DNA of 64,000 nt. Origin: Pontibacter burrus (GTDB lineage Bacteria > Bacteroidota > Bacteroidia > Cytophagales > Hymenobacteraceae). Positions 34,337 to 43,097 of the stretch are shown one piece after another. The stretch spans positions 186,001 to 250,000 of the forward strand of contig NZ_JAAGWD010000002.1 in the NCBI RefSeq assembly GCF_010686685.1, given 5' to 3'. Position numbers and translations under genes: made by a program. The notes below the pieces were generated by a model. That model saw only the letters and a list, made by a program, of their open reading frames with translations. It was not told where the DNA came from and searched no databases. The first letter of the stretch is position 1; each line of letters starts with the position of its first letter.

Positions 34337-35521
34337 TTATAGTTTTTCGATAACCAGGGCAGAAGCGCCACCACCACCGTTGCAGATGCCGGTTACACCA
34401 ATTTTACCGCCTTTTTTATCCAGCACGTTGCAAAGTGTGGTTACAATACGCGCACCAGAAGCACCAAGTGGGTGACCCAGCGATACAGCACCACCAAACA
34501 CGTTTACGTTATCGCCTTCCAGGCCAAGTTTCTGGTTGTTAGCGATAGATACTACTGAGAATGCTTCGTTAATCTCATAGAAGTCTACTTCTTCAGGAGT
34601 AACGCCTGCATTTTTCAGTGCCTTCGGGATAGCCAGAGATGGAGTAGTTGTAAACCAGATCGGATCCTGCTCCGCATCAGCAAACCCACGGATCTTAGCG
34701 ATCGGTTTCACGCCAAGTTCTTCCGCTTTCTCACGGCTCATCAGTAGTACAGCAGCAGCGCCATCGTTCAGCGTAGACGCGTTGGCAGCAGTCACAGTAC
34801 CTTCTTTATCAAACACAGGGCGCAGTCCAGGAATCTTATCGAAGCTTACTTTTCTATACTCTTCGTCTTCCGACACAACTATAGGATCTTTGCCACGCTG
34901 CGGAATTTCAACCGGGATGATCTCGTCTTTCATCATGCCAGCTTCAGCGGCTGCAGCAGACTTTTTGTAAGAACTGATTGCATATTCGTCCTGCATTTCG
35001 CGCGTAATTTTCATTTCGCGGGCAGTGTTCTCAGCAGCATTACCCATATGGAAGTCGTTATAAACATCCCACAGACCATCTCTGATCAAACCATCAGCCA
35101 TTTGAGTATGGCCCATTTTAGCGCCCCAACGTGCTTTTTCTACATAGTAAGGCACATTGCTCATGCTCTCCATACCACCAGCCACGATCACATCTTTATG
35201 ACCCAGCATAATGGCCTGCGCCGCATACATAATAGCCTTTGTGCCTGAAGCACACACTTTATTTATAGTTGTACACTCTACATTATAGCCAAGGCCAGCC
35301 TTAACAGCAGCCTGACGTGCAGGTGCCTGGCCTACGTTAGCAGAAAGTACGTTGCCCATAATTACTTCCTGTACCAGTTCTTTGTCGATGCCGGCTCTTT
35401 CTACAGCGCCTTTAATGGCAGCTGCACCAAGGTCGGTAGCAGAAAGGCTGGCAAGGGCGCCGCCAAAGCTGCCGATCGGGGTACGAACAGCCGAGATAAT
35501 ATATACTTCTTTGATCTGCAT
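34337..35521 (-). CDS. Acetyl-CoA C-acyltransferase (thiolase)
   Basis: 394 residues, the usual size. Catalytic Cys90 (INKVCASGTKA), the His of NEAFSVV-type text, GHPLGASGARI and the C-terminal CNGGGGASA with the second Cys are present. It condenses two acetyl-CoA to acetoacetyl-CoA or runs in reverse in beta-oxidation. No fatty-acid oxidation partners are adjacent, so AtoB-like or FadA-like cannot be told. Single gene with terminator. Confidence 0.93.
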   Translation of the reverse strand: MQIKEVYIISAVRTPIGSFGGALASLSATDLGAAAIKGAVERAGIDKELVQEVIMGNVLSANVGQAPARQAAVKAGLGYNVECTTINKVCASGTKAIMYAAQAIMLGHKDVIVAGGMESMSNVPYYVEKARWGAKMGHTQMADGLIRDGLWDVYNDFHMGNAAENTAREMKITREMQDEYAISSYKKSAAAAEAGMMKDEIIPVEIPQRGKDPIVVSEDEEYRKVSFDKIPGLRPVFDKEGTVTAANASTLNDGAAAVLLMSREKAEELGVKPIAKIRGFADAEQDPIWFTTTPSLAIPKALKNAGVTPEEVDFYEINEAFSVVSIANNQKLGLEGDNVNVFGGAVSLGHPLGASGARIVTTLCNVLDKKGGKIGVTGICNGGGGASALVIEKL

Positions 35522-35865
35522 GATTTTGTAAGGATTGATTTTATAGTGTGAAATTATCAGGATTTATGGTGAAAACCAAACGAACGTTAGGCTTGCAAGT
35601 TCAGGAGTTAGAGAATTAAAGCGATATATGTTATTGTAGTAACTCTAGCTTTCCTTTCCAGGTCTTTAACTTCCGAACTTTTTAAGTCTATAACTCATAA
35701 ACACTAAAACTCTCAAACTGATTTTATATTTTACAAACTAAAACTATAAACAAAATATGGAAATGAAAGTTGCAGAGCGCAGATTTTAAACCTTTTAGGG
35801 TTTTACTTATCTTTAAGTACTGACAAACTGATCAACTATAAATTAACCAACCTATTTCACCCGGG
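35522..35865. other. Intergenic region between divergent thiolase and S9 peptidase
   Basis: 344 bp, AT-rich, with no long repeat, no small gene and no clear -33/-7 pair. It presumably contains promoters for both flanking genes. Confidence 0.5.
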
Positions 35866-38739
35866 ATGAAAAAACTTTTATACCTGGCTGTGTTCTGTAG
35901 TGCAGGCTTTTACCAGGCCAATGCGCAGCAGCAGACAGCAAAAAAACCACTCACCCACGACGTTTACGACAGTTGGAAAGGTGTGGATGGCGAATCCATT
36001 AGCAACAATGGTAAGTTCGTGCTGTTCAACGTAAACCCGCAGGAAGGCGATGGCGAATTGCTGATGCGCAACCTGGTTACGAACAATACAACGACCTTTG
36101 CGCGGGGCACCAAAGCCAGCTTTACCAACGACAGCCGCTACGCCGTTTTCCAGATAAAGCCGGAGTACCAGAAAGTGCGCCAGCTGAAACTGAAAAAGAA
36201 GAAAGCCGACGACCTGCCTAAAGACTCGCTGGCTATAGTTATGCTGGAAAATATGAATGTGGTGAAAATGCCGCGTGTAAAATCATATCAGCTGCCGAAG
36301 GAAGGAAATAACTGGGTGGCTTACCACCTTGAGAAAGAACTTCCGGCTAAAAAAGAAGATAAGAAAGCAGAGGGCGAAGAGAAAAAGGCCGAAGCCAAAA
36401 AGCCACTGCCTAAAAACAAAAAATACAATGGTACACAACTGGTACTGCGCAACCTGCAAACAGGGCAGGAGCAGCGTTACGACCGCGTAATTGACTATAC
36501 TTTCTCGGAGAAGGGCAACATGCTTTACTTTGTGAAAGACGAGCTGGACTCGCTGCACAAAGCCGGCGTTTATGCCGTAAACACCGCCGACCTGAAAGTA
36601 ATGCCGATTGATACGGGTAAGGTTACTTACAAAGGTTTAACACCGGATAAGGCAGGTGAGCAACTGGCTTTTGTGGCTACCAACGATACCCTGGAAGCCG
36701 AGATCCGTTATTTTGCGCTTCACCACTGGACCAAAAAGGACAACCGCAAAACTGTGCTTGCAGATACGGCCAGCGCCGGAATGCCGAAAGCCTGGATGGT
36801 GAGTGAGCATGGCAGGCTGAACTTCTCTGAGGATGGCAGACGCCTGTTCTTCGGCACTTTCCCGCGCCCAACACGCTACGAAAAAGATACCACGCAACTG
36901 GAAGAAGATAAAGTAAACCTGGATATCTGGACTTACAAAGATCCGCTTATCCAGCCAATGCAGCTAAAGAACAGGGACCGCGAGATGAAGCGATCGTTCC
37001 TGGCTATGTATGACCTGCGTGGCAAACGCATGCAGCAACTGGCAACGCTCGAAATGCCGGATGTTTACTTGGATGCTTACGGACAGGGAGATGTGGCGCT
37101 AGGCGTTAGCGATGAGAAATATAAAATTACGATAGGCTACGACACCCCAACTCGAAAGGACGCATACCTGCTGGATCTGAAAAAGGGAACGCGCAAACAG
37201 GTACTGAACGAAACACGTGGCTTCCCGCGCCTGTCGCCGCAGGGCAACTATGTGTACTGGTACGAGCCAACCGATAGCAGCTGGCATACGCTGGCAACCA
37301 AAAATGGCAAAGACCTGAACCTGACCAAGCGTATTGGCCTGCCATTCTACGACGAAACCAATGATGTGCCTGCGCTGCCTGGCTCTTACGGGCTTGCTGG
37401 CTGGGTAGAAAATGATAGCTACCTGCTTGTATACGATAAGTTTGACATCTGGAAACTGGACCCGACAGGCAAAAAAGCACCGGTTAACCTGACCGACAAA
37501 TATGGTCGTCAGAACAAGCTGACATTCCGCTACGAGCAGCTGGATAATGAGCAGAAGTTTATTCCTGCAAATGCCACCCTGTACCTGAGCGCGTTCAATA
37601 ACACGGATAAGTCGAATGGTTACTTCCTGGATTATGTAAGTAGAGAGGCACAACCACAGAAACTGGTTATGTCTGCAAACAGCTACTCCCGTTTAACTAA
37701 AGCGAAAGACGATAACCGCTTTACATTCCGCAGAGGCTCGTTCCAGGAGTTCCCTGACCTTTATATAGCCGCTACTGCTTTTGATAAGCCGACACAGTTA
37801 AGCAATGCCAATCCGCAGATGAAAGACTACCTGTGGGGCACAGTAGAACTGGTGAACTGGAAGTCGACGGATGGAATTCCGCTGGAAGGATTACTGTATA
37901 AGCCAGAGAACTTTGATGCATCTAAAAAATACCCGATGATCGTGTATTTCTATGAGCGTTCTTCGGATGGATTGTACAGCCACAAAACGCCGGCACCAAG
38001 CGCTTCTACGGTAAACATCTCTTATTTTGTGAGCAATGGCTACCTGGTGTTTGTGCCGGATATTGTTTACCAGAACGGTTACCCAGGCGAGAGTGCTATG
38101 GACTGCATTATACCAGGCGTACAGAAACTAGTAATGCAGGGCTTTGTTGACGAAAAGAACATGGCACTGCAGGGGCAAAGCTGGGGTGGTTATCAGATTG
38201 CCTATATGGTTACTAAAACCAACCTGTTTAAAGCAGCGATGGCCGGTGCGCCGGTATCTAACATGACGAGTGCTTACGGTGGTATTCGTTGGGGTACAGG
38301 TTTGAGCCGCCAGTTCCAGTACGAGAAAACGCAAAGCCGTATTGGTGGTACGCTCTGGGAAAAACCGATGCAGTTTATCGAGAACTCGCCGCTGTTCTTT
38401 GCCGATCGCGTAGAAACACCGCTGTTAATCATGCATAACGACCAGGACGGAGCTGTGCCGTGGTACCAGGGTATTGAGTATTTTATGGCGCTTCGCAGGC
38501 TAAACAAACCGGTTTGGATGCTGGTGTACAACGGCGAAGACCATAACCTGATGCAACGCAAAAACCGTAAAGACCTGTCAGTGCGTATGTCGCAGTTCTT
38601 TGATTACTACCTGAAAGGTGCACCGATGCCTGTCTGGATGAAACAAGGAGTGCCGTCTGTACTAAAGGGCAAAGACTACGGATTTGAGTTGATAGAGCCA
38701 GAGCCGCAGCCCGAAGTTGCCGGCGAAGCAACAGAGTAA
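35866..38739 (+). CDS. S9-family serine peptidase (prolyl oligopeptidase type), exported
   Basis: 957 residues. A signal peptide (KKLLYLAVFCSAGFYQANAQ) leads into a beta-propeller-like N-terminal region (residues about 30-620) with a Lys/Glu-rich insertion (KKEDKKAEGEEKKAEAKK). The C-terminal alpha/beta-hydrolase domain has the nucleophile GQSWGG (Ser about 772), an Asp in NDQDGAVPW (about 858-860) and His in GEDHNL (about 892). S9 peptidases of this size in this phylum act in the periplasm on short peptides, like DPP-type enzymes. Single gene with its own terminator. Confidence 0.92.
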   Translation: MKKLLYLAVFCSAGFYQANAQQQTAKKPLTHDVYDSWKGVDGESISNNGKFVLFNVNPQEGDGELLMRNLVTNNTTTFARGTKASFTNDSRYAVFQIKPEYQKVRQLKLKKKKADDLPKDSLAIVMLENMNVVKMPRVKSYQLPKEGNNWVAYHLEKELPAKKEDKKAEGEEKKAEAKKPLPKNKKYNGTQLVLRNLQTGQEQRYDRVIDYTFSEKGNMLYFVKDELDSLHKAGVYAVNTADLKVMPIDTGKVTYKGLTPDKAGEQLAFVATNDTLEAEIRYFALHHWTKKDNRKTVLADTASAGMPKAWMVSEHGRLNFSEDGRRLFFGTFPRPTRYEKDTTQLEEDKVNLDIWTYKDPLIQPMQLKNRDREMKRSFLAMYDLRGKRMQQLATLEMPDVYLDAYGQGDVALGVSDEKYKITIGYDTPTRKDAYLLDLKKGTRKQVLNETRGFPRLSPQGNYVYWYEPTDSSWHTLATKNGKDLNLTKRIGLPFYDETNDVPALPGSYGLAGWVENDSYLLVYDKFDIWKLDPTGKKAPVNLTDKYGRQNKLTFRYEQLDNEQKFIPANATLYLSAFNNTDKSNGYFLDYVSREAQPQKLVMSANSYSRLTKAKDDNRFTFRRGSFQEFPDLYIAATAFDKPTQLSNANPQMKDYLWGTVELVNWKSTDGIPLEGLLYKPENFDASKKYPMIVYFYERSSDGLYSHKTPAPSASTVNISYFVSNGYLVFVPDIVYQNGYPGESAMDCIIPGVQKLVMQGFVDEKNMALQGQSWGGYQIAYMVTKTNLFKAAMAGAPVSNMTSAYGGIRWGTGLSRQFQYEKTQSRIGGTLWEKPMQFIENSPLFFADRVETPLLIMHNDQDGAVPWYQGIEYFMALRRLNKPVWMLVYNGEDHNLMQRKNRKDLSVRMSQFFDYYLKGAPMPVWMKQGVPSVLKGKDYGFELIEPEPQPEVAGEATE

Positions 38740-38758
38740 TTTATAGTTGAACTATAGC

Positions 38759-38788
38759 AAAGGAGCAGGTGAAAACCTGCTCCTTTTT
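38759..38788 (+). terminator. Terminator of the S9 peptidase gene
   Basis: Stem AAGGAGCAGGT (38759-38770 region) / ACCTGCTCCTT (38775-38785) with a GAAA loop, then a run of Ts. It lies 20 bp after the stop. Confidence 0.9.
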
Positions 38789-38855
38789 TGTTTGTTAAGG
38801 TAAGAGATACTATAGTTTAAACTATAGCCACCTGCTTTTATATCACCCGCTTTTT

Positions 38856-38962
38856 TAGATTTGCAATCCGAAACATTTATAGGATATAGATTCAGGTTAT
38901 GCCTTTGGAAAGGCGGATTACAAATCCGCAATTAATGTACTTTCGGATTGCAAATCCGAAAG
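38856..38962. repeat. REP-like cluster of three related palindromes
   Basis: Three copies of a palindrome based on CGGATTxxAAATCCG: GATTTGCAATCCGAAA (38858-38873, one arm short), GCGGATTACAAATCCGC (38913-38929, 17 bp) and TTTCGGATTGCAAATCCGAAA (38941-38961 region). Similar palindromes are often found near REP-associated transposases in this phylum; no transposase is in the window. Confidence 0.75.
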
Positions 38963-38995
38963 AGCCTTGAGGATACTCTCAAACTCCTAAACTCC

Positions 38996-39433
38996 CTAGC
39001 TTTCACTATATCCTGTCAGGCTATTTAAGGGTTGGGTTGTTTTCATGAACTGGCCGGTGCCGAAGGCTATCTCTTTGCCTTTATCGTTGTAAAGGGTGCT
39101 TTGGGCTACAAAAAGGTTTTTGCCTATCGTTCTTACTTTGCCAATCGCCTTTATAGTTCCGCTGGTAACAGGGCGCACCAGGTTTATCTGGAAAGAGGAA
39201 GTAACTATGAAAACATCCTGCACTACCGAGGCTACAGCAAAATAAGCGGCATCATCCAGCAGCTTAAAGTAAAGCGCCCCATGCATGGCATTGGCACCAT
39301 GATGATATACAGGCAACACAGGCAAAGTAATTTCGGCTGTCTGGTGCTTAACTGTCAGGTGGCTGCCGGCAATAAACTCCTGAATGGCTGCGCTGTGGTA
39401 TAGTTTCTCCAGACGTTGGTAATGTGCTTCCAT
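38996..39433 (-). CDS. Hotdog-fold thioesterase (PaaI/YiiD-like)
   Basis: 145 residues, a single hotdog domain. It has the signature HHGANAMHGALYFKLLDDAAYFAVAS, the central helix of this fold with His and Asp, followed by the strands VTSSFQINLVRPVTSGTIKAIGKV. These enzymes hydrolyse acyl-CoA thioesters; the substrate is unknown. It is divergent from the VOC gene. Confidence 0.85.
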   Translation of the reverse strand: MEAHYQRLEKLYHSAAIQEFIAGSHLTVKHQTAEITLPVLPVYHHGANAMHGALYFKLLDDAAYFAVASVVQDVFIVTSSFQINLVRPVTSGTIKAIGKVRTIGKNLFVAQSTLYNDKGKEIAFGTGQFMKTTQPLNSLTGYSES

Positions 39434-39532
39434 ATTTAGGGGTAAATTGCTTTAACTACAGTTTCGGAGGGTAATCTACTGCAAATCGCTGTACTTTTCT
39501 TAATTTTCAGGCAGAACTATACACTGGTAACT

Positions 39533-39922
39533 ATGCAGTACCCGTACGGACCCGGCATTAACCACATCGAGTTTTGGGTGAAAGACCTGGAACAGTCACT
39601 GGCTTTTTATAGTAGGCTTTTCCCGCTGATCGGGTGGTACGAGCTTACGCGCACATCCTATAGTTGCGGCCATCATGAAATATACTTCAAAGAGATGCCG
39701 GTAGCGTTTCATGACAGCCTGGGCGTGCGCCATATCTGTTTCCATGCTACCAGTCGTGAGGTGGTGGATAGTGTAGGGGAGTGGCTGCAACGTATTGGTG
39801 CTGCTATTATCCGGGGGCCGATCGAGATGCCGCACTACGATGCCACTTACTATACAGTAGACTTCCGTGACCCCAATGGTTTTGTGCTGGAAGTTGCCCA
39901 CACTCCGGACATCAAACTATAA
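39533..39922 (+). CDS. VOC-family (glyoxalase/bleomycin resistance-like) protein
   Basis: 129 residues with a paired beta-alpha-beta-beta-beta layout. Metal-binding candidates are His in GINHIEFWV, Glu in HHEIYFKE, His in VRHICFHA and Glu in GFVLEVAHT. VOC proteins include glyoxalases, dioxygenases and resistance proteins. The sequence does not say which. Confidence 0.85.
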   Translation: MQYPYGPGINHIEFWVKDLEQSLAFYSRLFPLIGWYELTRTSYSCGHHEIYFKEMPVAFHDSLGVRHICFHATSREVVDSVGEWLQRIGAAIIRGPIEMPHYDATYYTVDFRDPNGFVLEVAHTPDIKL

Positions 39923-39988
39923 AAACAGAAAAGCGCCGGTATTGCTACCTGCGCCCGCTGTAATCAACCATTTATGTTGTTTGCTTAG

Positions 39989-40624
39989 TTAAGCCATTTC
40001 ATTTGATGAGGCAATACGTGCCAGCACTTGCGTGGTGGATATTCCGGCAGCTTCCATTTTCTGTGCTCCCTGCTCCTGAATCAGGTCCTTCAGCTGGTCC
40101 AGACAGGAATCAAAGGCCGTGTGGTCTCCCATTTTAAATACGTTTTCCTGTTCCACCTCCAGCCAGGTTTTTATATCGGCGTGGTTGTGCTGCAGGCGTA
40201 CTTCCAGTTTATCGAGCGCAAAAGCCACGCGTGCTTCGTACGTTTCTCGGGCTTCAAACTCCTGCCAAAGTTCGTACACATGCTGGCCAATGCCGTTACC
40301 CAGTTTCTCACGCAGGGTTTCGATTGCCTTCAGCTCTTTCTGCTGCTTTTCGATTCTGGCTTCCACGGTGTTTAGCGTAAAAGCAGGGCAGTCACCGGCT
40401 TCTATTTCCACCAGGTCATGCACCAGAATCATCTTCAGCAAACGGGCTGTGTCTACTTCTTCATCCAGGTAAGGCTCCAGCAAAACAGCCATCAGGGCCA
40501 TGCGCCAGGTATGCTCGGCTACACTTTCCTGGCGACCATCAGAAAGCCAGCTGTGGCGAAGTTCTGATTTCAGGCGCTCGGCAAGCGTAAGCACTTCCAG
40601 TATGTTCTTAAGTTCTTGCTTCAT
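39989..40624 (-). CDS. HD-domain phosphohydrolase (YfbR-like)
   Basis: 211 residues. The HD signature is visible: His in SVAEHTWRMALM, the HD pair in LVHDLVEIEAGD, and a downstream Asp in FALDKLE. The order H...HD...D is that of metal-dependent phosphohydrolases such as 5'-deoxynucleotidase YfbR/YfdR. A nucleotide-pool role is likely, the substrate inferred only. Confidence 0.85.
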   Translation of the reverse strand: MKQELKNILEVLTLAERLKSELRHSWLSDGRQESVAEHTWRMALMAVLLEPYLDEEVDTARLLKMILVHDLVEIEAGDCPAFTLNTVEARIEKQQKELKAIETLREKLGNGIGQHVYELWQEFEARETYEARVAFALDKLEVRLQHNHADIKTWLEVEQENVFKMGDHTAFDSCLDQLKDLIQEQGAQKMEAAGISTTQVLARIASSNEMA

Positions 40625-40770
40625 AAAAAGACTGACCCGGAAACTATAGCAGTTGTTAAAAGTACTTGTTCCCGTTTAAGTTGGTAATAAATTGATGTTC
40701 TGTATCTATGAGAGTCTTAAACTGGATAAATGGTTGCAAACCCGACAGAATATTTCTACGCTGCTTCAGC

Positions 40771-41292
40771 CTATAGTTGTGCTTCTGCTGTGGCTACCTG
40801 TTGCTGCCTGAGCTCTTTTACCCGTTCTTCAAACATCATCGGATCTCTGCCTTCGCCAACTATAGCTGCTTTCCCGAACAGCTCCATCAGGTGGTCTTCG
40901 TGCTTTGCTTTTTTACCCAGCTTTACATCAACGTAGCTGAAACGCATCCAGGCCACCGATTTTATAGTTTGGGTCTTCTTATCCAGCATCAGCGCCTCCA
41001 TCATAATGTCGCTTTCAGTAAACCAACGCAGACAGGTCCGGATAATTACTTTTTCCATCAGCTTTGCTTCGCGCAGGTAAGCCATCTGGTTGGTAGCTAC
41101 TACCCATGCTTTGCCGGCAGCATGCATATGGCGGTAAATGTCCAGGTTGTAGTTGTCACGAAGCTGGTCTTCGCGGGCATTCAGAAAATAGTCGGTATAG
41201 CGGCCATTGTTCAGGTGCCCGAAAGGGTCGCAGTCTTCGAACCGGATCAGCGCTTCGCTCTCCGGGTACTTTGGGAATGTTGTTTCGTTCAT
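40771..41292 (-). CDS. Acyl-CoA thioesterase (4HBT-type hotdog)
   Basis: 173 residues. It contains IRFEDCDPFGHLNNGRYTDYFLNARED, the 4-hydroxybenzoyl-CoA thioesterase motif with the catalytic Asp and the HLNN turn, followed by the expected strands. It lies 50 bp downstream of a TetR gene on the same strand, and a near copy of the TetR operator (41312-41325) lies just upstream of its start, so it is probably the regulator's target. Confidence 0.85.
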   Translation of the reverse strand: MNETTFPKYPESEALIRFEDCDPFGHLNNGRYTDYFLNAREDQLRDNYNLDIYRHMHAAGKAWVVATNQMAYLREAKLMEKVIIRTCLRWFTESDIMMEALMLDKKTQTIKSVAWMRFSYVDVKLGKKAKHEDHLMELFGKAAIVGEGRDPMMFEERVKELRQQQVATAEAQL

Positions 41293-41311
41293 AGTCGTAA
41301 AATTTTAAAAA

Positions 41312-41325
41312 AGACCGATTGGTTT
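41312..41325 (-). promoter_or_regulatory. Second TetR-type operator, in front of the thioesterase gene
   Basis: AGACCGATTGGTTT, one central base change from the perfect operator at 41969-41982. It lies 20 bp upstream of the thioesterase start, downstream of a TTTG on the minus strand. Confidence 0.6.
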
Positions 41326-41342
41326 ATTTTTAGACAAAAAAA

Positions 41343-41945
41343 TTATAGTTTCATTTCCTGTATCATCTGGTGTAACTGGCGCAGCACGGTATGGAGGTAA
41401 TGTGGTTTTCCATACGCTTTCGAAACCATCACACCGCCTTCGATCATACTTACAAAAAGGATAGCAAACTGCTCCGGATTAGTGGTTGGTTTAAACTCCC
41501 CATGCTGTATGCCCTGCTGCACGATGTGCTCCAGGGAACGGTGCATTTTATTCAGCACTTTTACCACACTGGCCCGCAGCAGGGGGTTGGTGTCATCGGC
41601 TTCTACGGAGGTATTAAGCACAGGGCAACCACCTGTAACCGGGGGAGAAATGATGTATTTTTTATAAAACTCCAGCAGTGCTTCCAGCTTAGCAGATGAG
41701 GTAGCATGCGGGCCTATAGTTTGTGAAAGCAGTTGCAGAATAATTCCGGAAGCATAATCAAAAGCCGCGATCGCAATTTCTTCTTTGCTCTCGAAGTGTC
41801 CGTATATACCGCCTTTGGTTAAGCCTGTAGCCGCCATGATATCCTGCAGCGATGTACCGGCATAACCTTTCTGGTTAAACAGGTGGGCTGCCTGTTCAAT
41901 AATATACTGGCGTGTGCGTTCGGCTTTTCCGGTGGTTACTTCCAT
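41343..41945 (-). CDS. TetR/AcrR-family transcriptional regulator
   Basis: 200 residues from the ATG at 41945 (MEVTTGKAERTRQYI); a frame extending to 42041 would cover the operator and is rejected. The N-terminal helix-turn-helix is TSLQDIMAATGLTKGGIYGHFESKEEI; the C-terminal helical domain is of the TetR_C type. It is likely a repressor of its own gene and of the downstream thioesterase through the ACCGATCGGT operators. The ligand may be an acyl-CoA or a hydrophobic compound, which is inference. Confidence 0.9.
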   Translation of the reverse strand: MEVTTGKAERTRQYIIEQAAHLFNQKGYAGTSLQDIMAATGLTKGGIYGHFESKEEIAIAAFDYASGIILQLLSQTIGPHATSSAKLEALLEFYKKYIISPPVTGGCPVLNTSVEADDTNPLLRASVVKVLNKMHRSLEHIVQQGIQHGEFKPTTNPEQFAILFVSMIEGGVMVSKAYGKPHYLHTVLRQLHQMIQEMKL

Positions 41946-41968
41946 TGTACTGTTGTATACTGTAAAAT

Positions 41969-41982
41969 AAACCGATCGGTTT
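41969..41982 (-). promoter_or_regulatory. TetR operator (autoregulation)
   Basis: A perfect 14-bp palindrome AAACCGATCGGTTT, 23 bp before the TetR start. On the minus strand a TTTG lies upstream of it and an AT-rich TTATTTTA downstream, so the operator may sit between -33 and -7. Confidence 0.75.
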
Positions 41983-42179
41983 TTAATTTCCAAATAAATC
42001 TTTTTTGTAGAAAGCCAATCTATCCGTGGTCGCCATTCCAATACTCGTACAACATAATCTGTAGTTGCTTTAGATTGCTATAATAGTAGACTATGCTTTT
42101 TATAGTTTATAGCTATAGCAAAGGACGCTTTGCTAAGTAATGGTATCAAAACGTGGATCACTATACGTTGCTGATGTCT

Positions 42180-43097
42180 TTACCAGTCGGGCTTGGTTTT
42201 GTCGGGTTTGCTTTTGGGCTTTTTAGGCAGTTGCTGCAGGTATTGCATTTCGGCATCGCGCATGGCGTTCAGCAGCATTCTCGCTTTTTCAGGACTGATG
42301 ATGACCTGCTGCTGTGTTGCTTCAGTACGGGCACGCTCATCACCAGAGGCTGTATTTTCGCTGCTTCCACGGTCGTTCTGCTGTGGTGCTTCCTGCTTGT
42401 CGTCAAACTTCTGGCCTTCCGTCTCGCCTGGGTCGTTGCCAGTTGCCTGTTCTTTTTGCCTGTTTTGTGGCTGCCCGCCGTTCCCGTTCTGATTCGGTTG
42501 CTCGCCTGCCGGGTCTGGATGTGGGGTTTCTGTTTCTCCCTCTCTGTCGCCATTGGCATCAGGGTTCTGTTTCGGCTGTGTCTGTGAGTCGTCGAATGCC
42601 GGAGGCAGTAACTGGTCATCTTCCGGTTGAGGTTCCGGCTTATCCTCGTTGGCTTTTTCAGGATATAATGCCAGGTATTTTTTCAGTAGTTCGTAATTAT
42701 AGCGGGCAATGTCATTCTCTGGTTCTGCCAGAAGCGCATTGCGGTACAAGGCAAGCGCCTGAGGATACTTTTTATTGGCAGCAGCAATATTACCAAGTTG
42801 CAGATGCACCTGCGCCCGGATAAAAGCCGAACTATGGTCAGCTAGGTAGCGATACTGGTCACGGGCCTCGTTCAGCAGCCCGGCTTTATAATATGCGTGG
42901 GCCAGGTTCAGGCGTATCTGGTCGTCTTCCACGTTCAGGTCTGTCAGCAGGTATTCGTAAGCAGTTATGGCTTCGGCATACTTTTCCTGTTTGTAGGCTT
43001 TGGCAGCACGATCTGCATAGCTGTTTATCTTGGAAATGGTTTTAATGCCAGCGCCCGGTATGCTTAACAACAAGAAAATCGCGATCCAGACTTTCAT
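42180..43097 (-). CDS. BatC-like TPR protein
   Basis: 305 residues. A signal-like hydrophobic start is followed by about four TPR repeats (residues 30-130, YAEAITAYEYLLTDLN and later pairs), then a 120-residue Pro/Gln/Asp/Asn-rich tail of low complexity. TPR proteins following BatB VWA proteins are BatC/BatE types in the Bacteroides aerotolerance cluster. The start overlaps the batB stop by four bases, so translation is coupled. The tail is rich in PQNxN/GxET repeats. Confidence 0.75.
   Translation of the reverse strand: MKVWIAIFLLLSIPGAGIKTISKINSYADRAAKAYKQEKYAEAITAYEYLLTDLNVEDDQIRLNLAHAYYKAGLLNEARDQYRYLADHSSAFIRAQVHLQLGNIAAANKKYPQALALYRNALLAEPENDIARYNYELLKKYLALYPEKANEDKPEPQPEDDQLLPPAFDDSQTQPKQNPDANGDREGETETPHPDPAGEQPNQNGNGGQPQNRQKEQATGNDPGETEGQKFDDKQEAPQQNDRGSSENTASGDERARTEATQQQVIISPEKARMLLNAMRDAEMQYLQQLPKKPKSKPDKTKPDW

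Noticed and set aside
41946-42041. Extended N-terminus of the TetR regulator
   Set aside because: The extra 32 residues would include the operator and promoter region, and TetR proteins start close to the helix-turn-helix.
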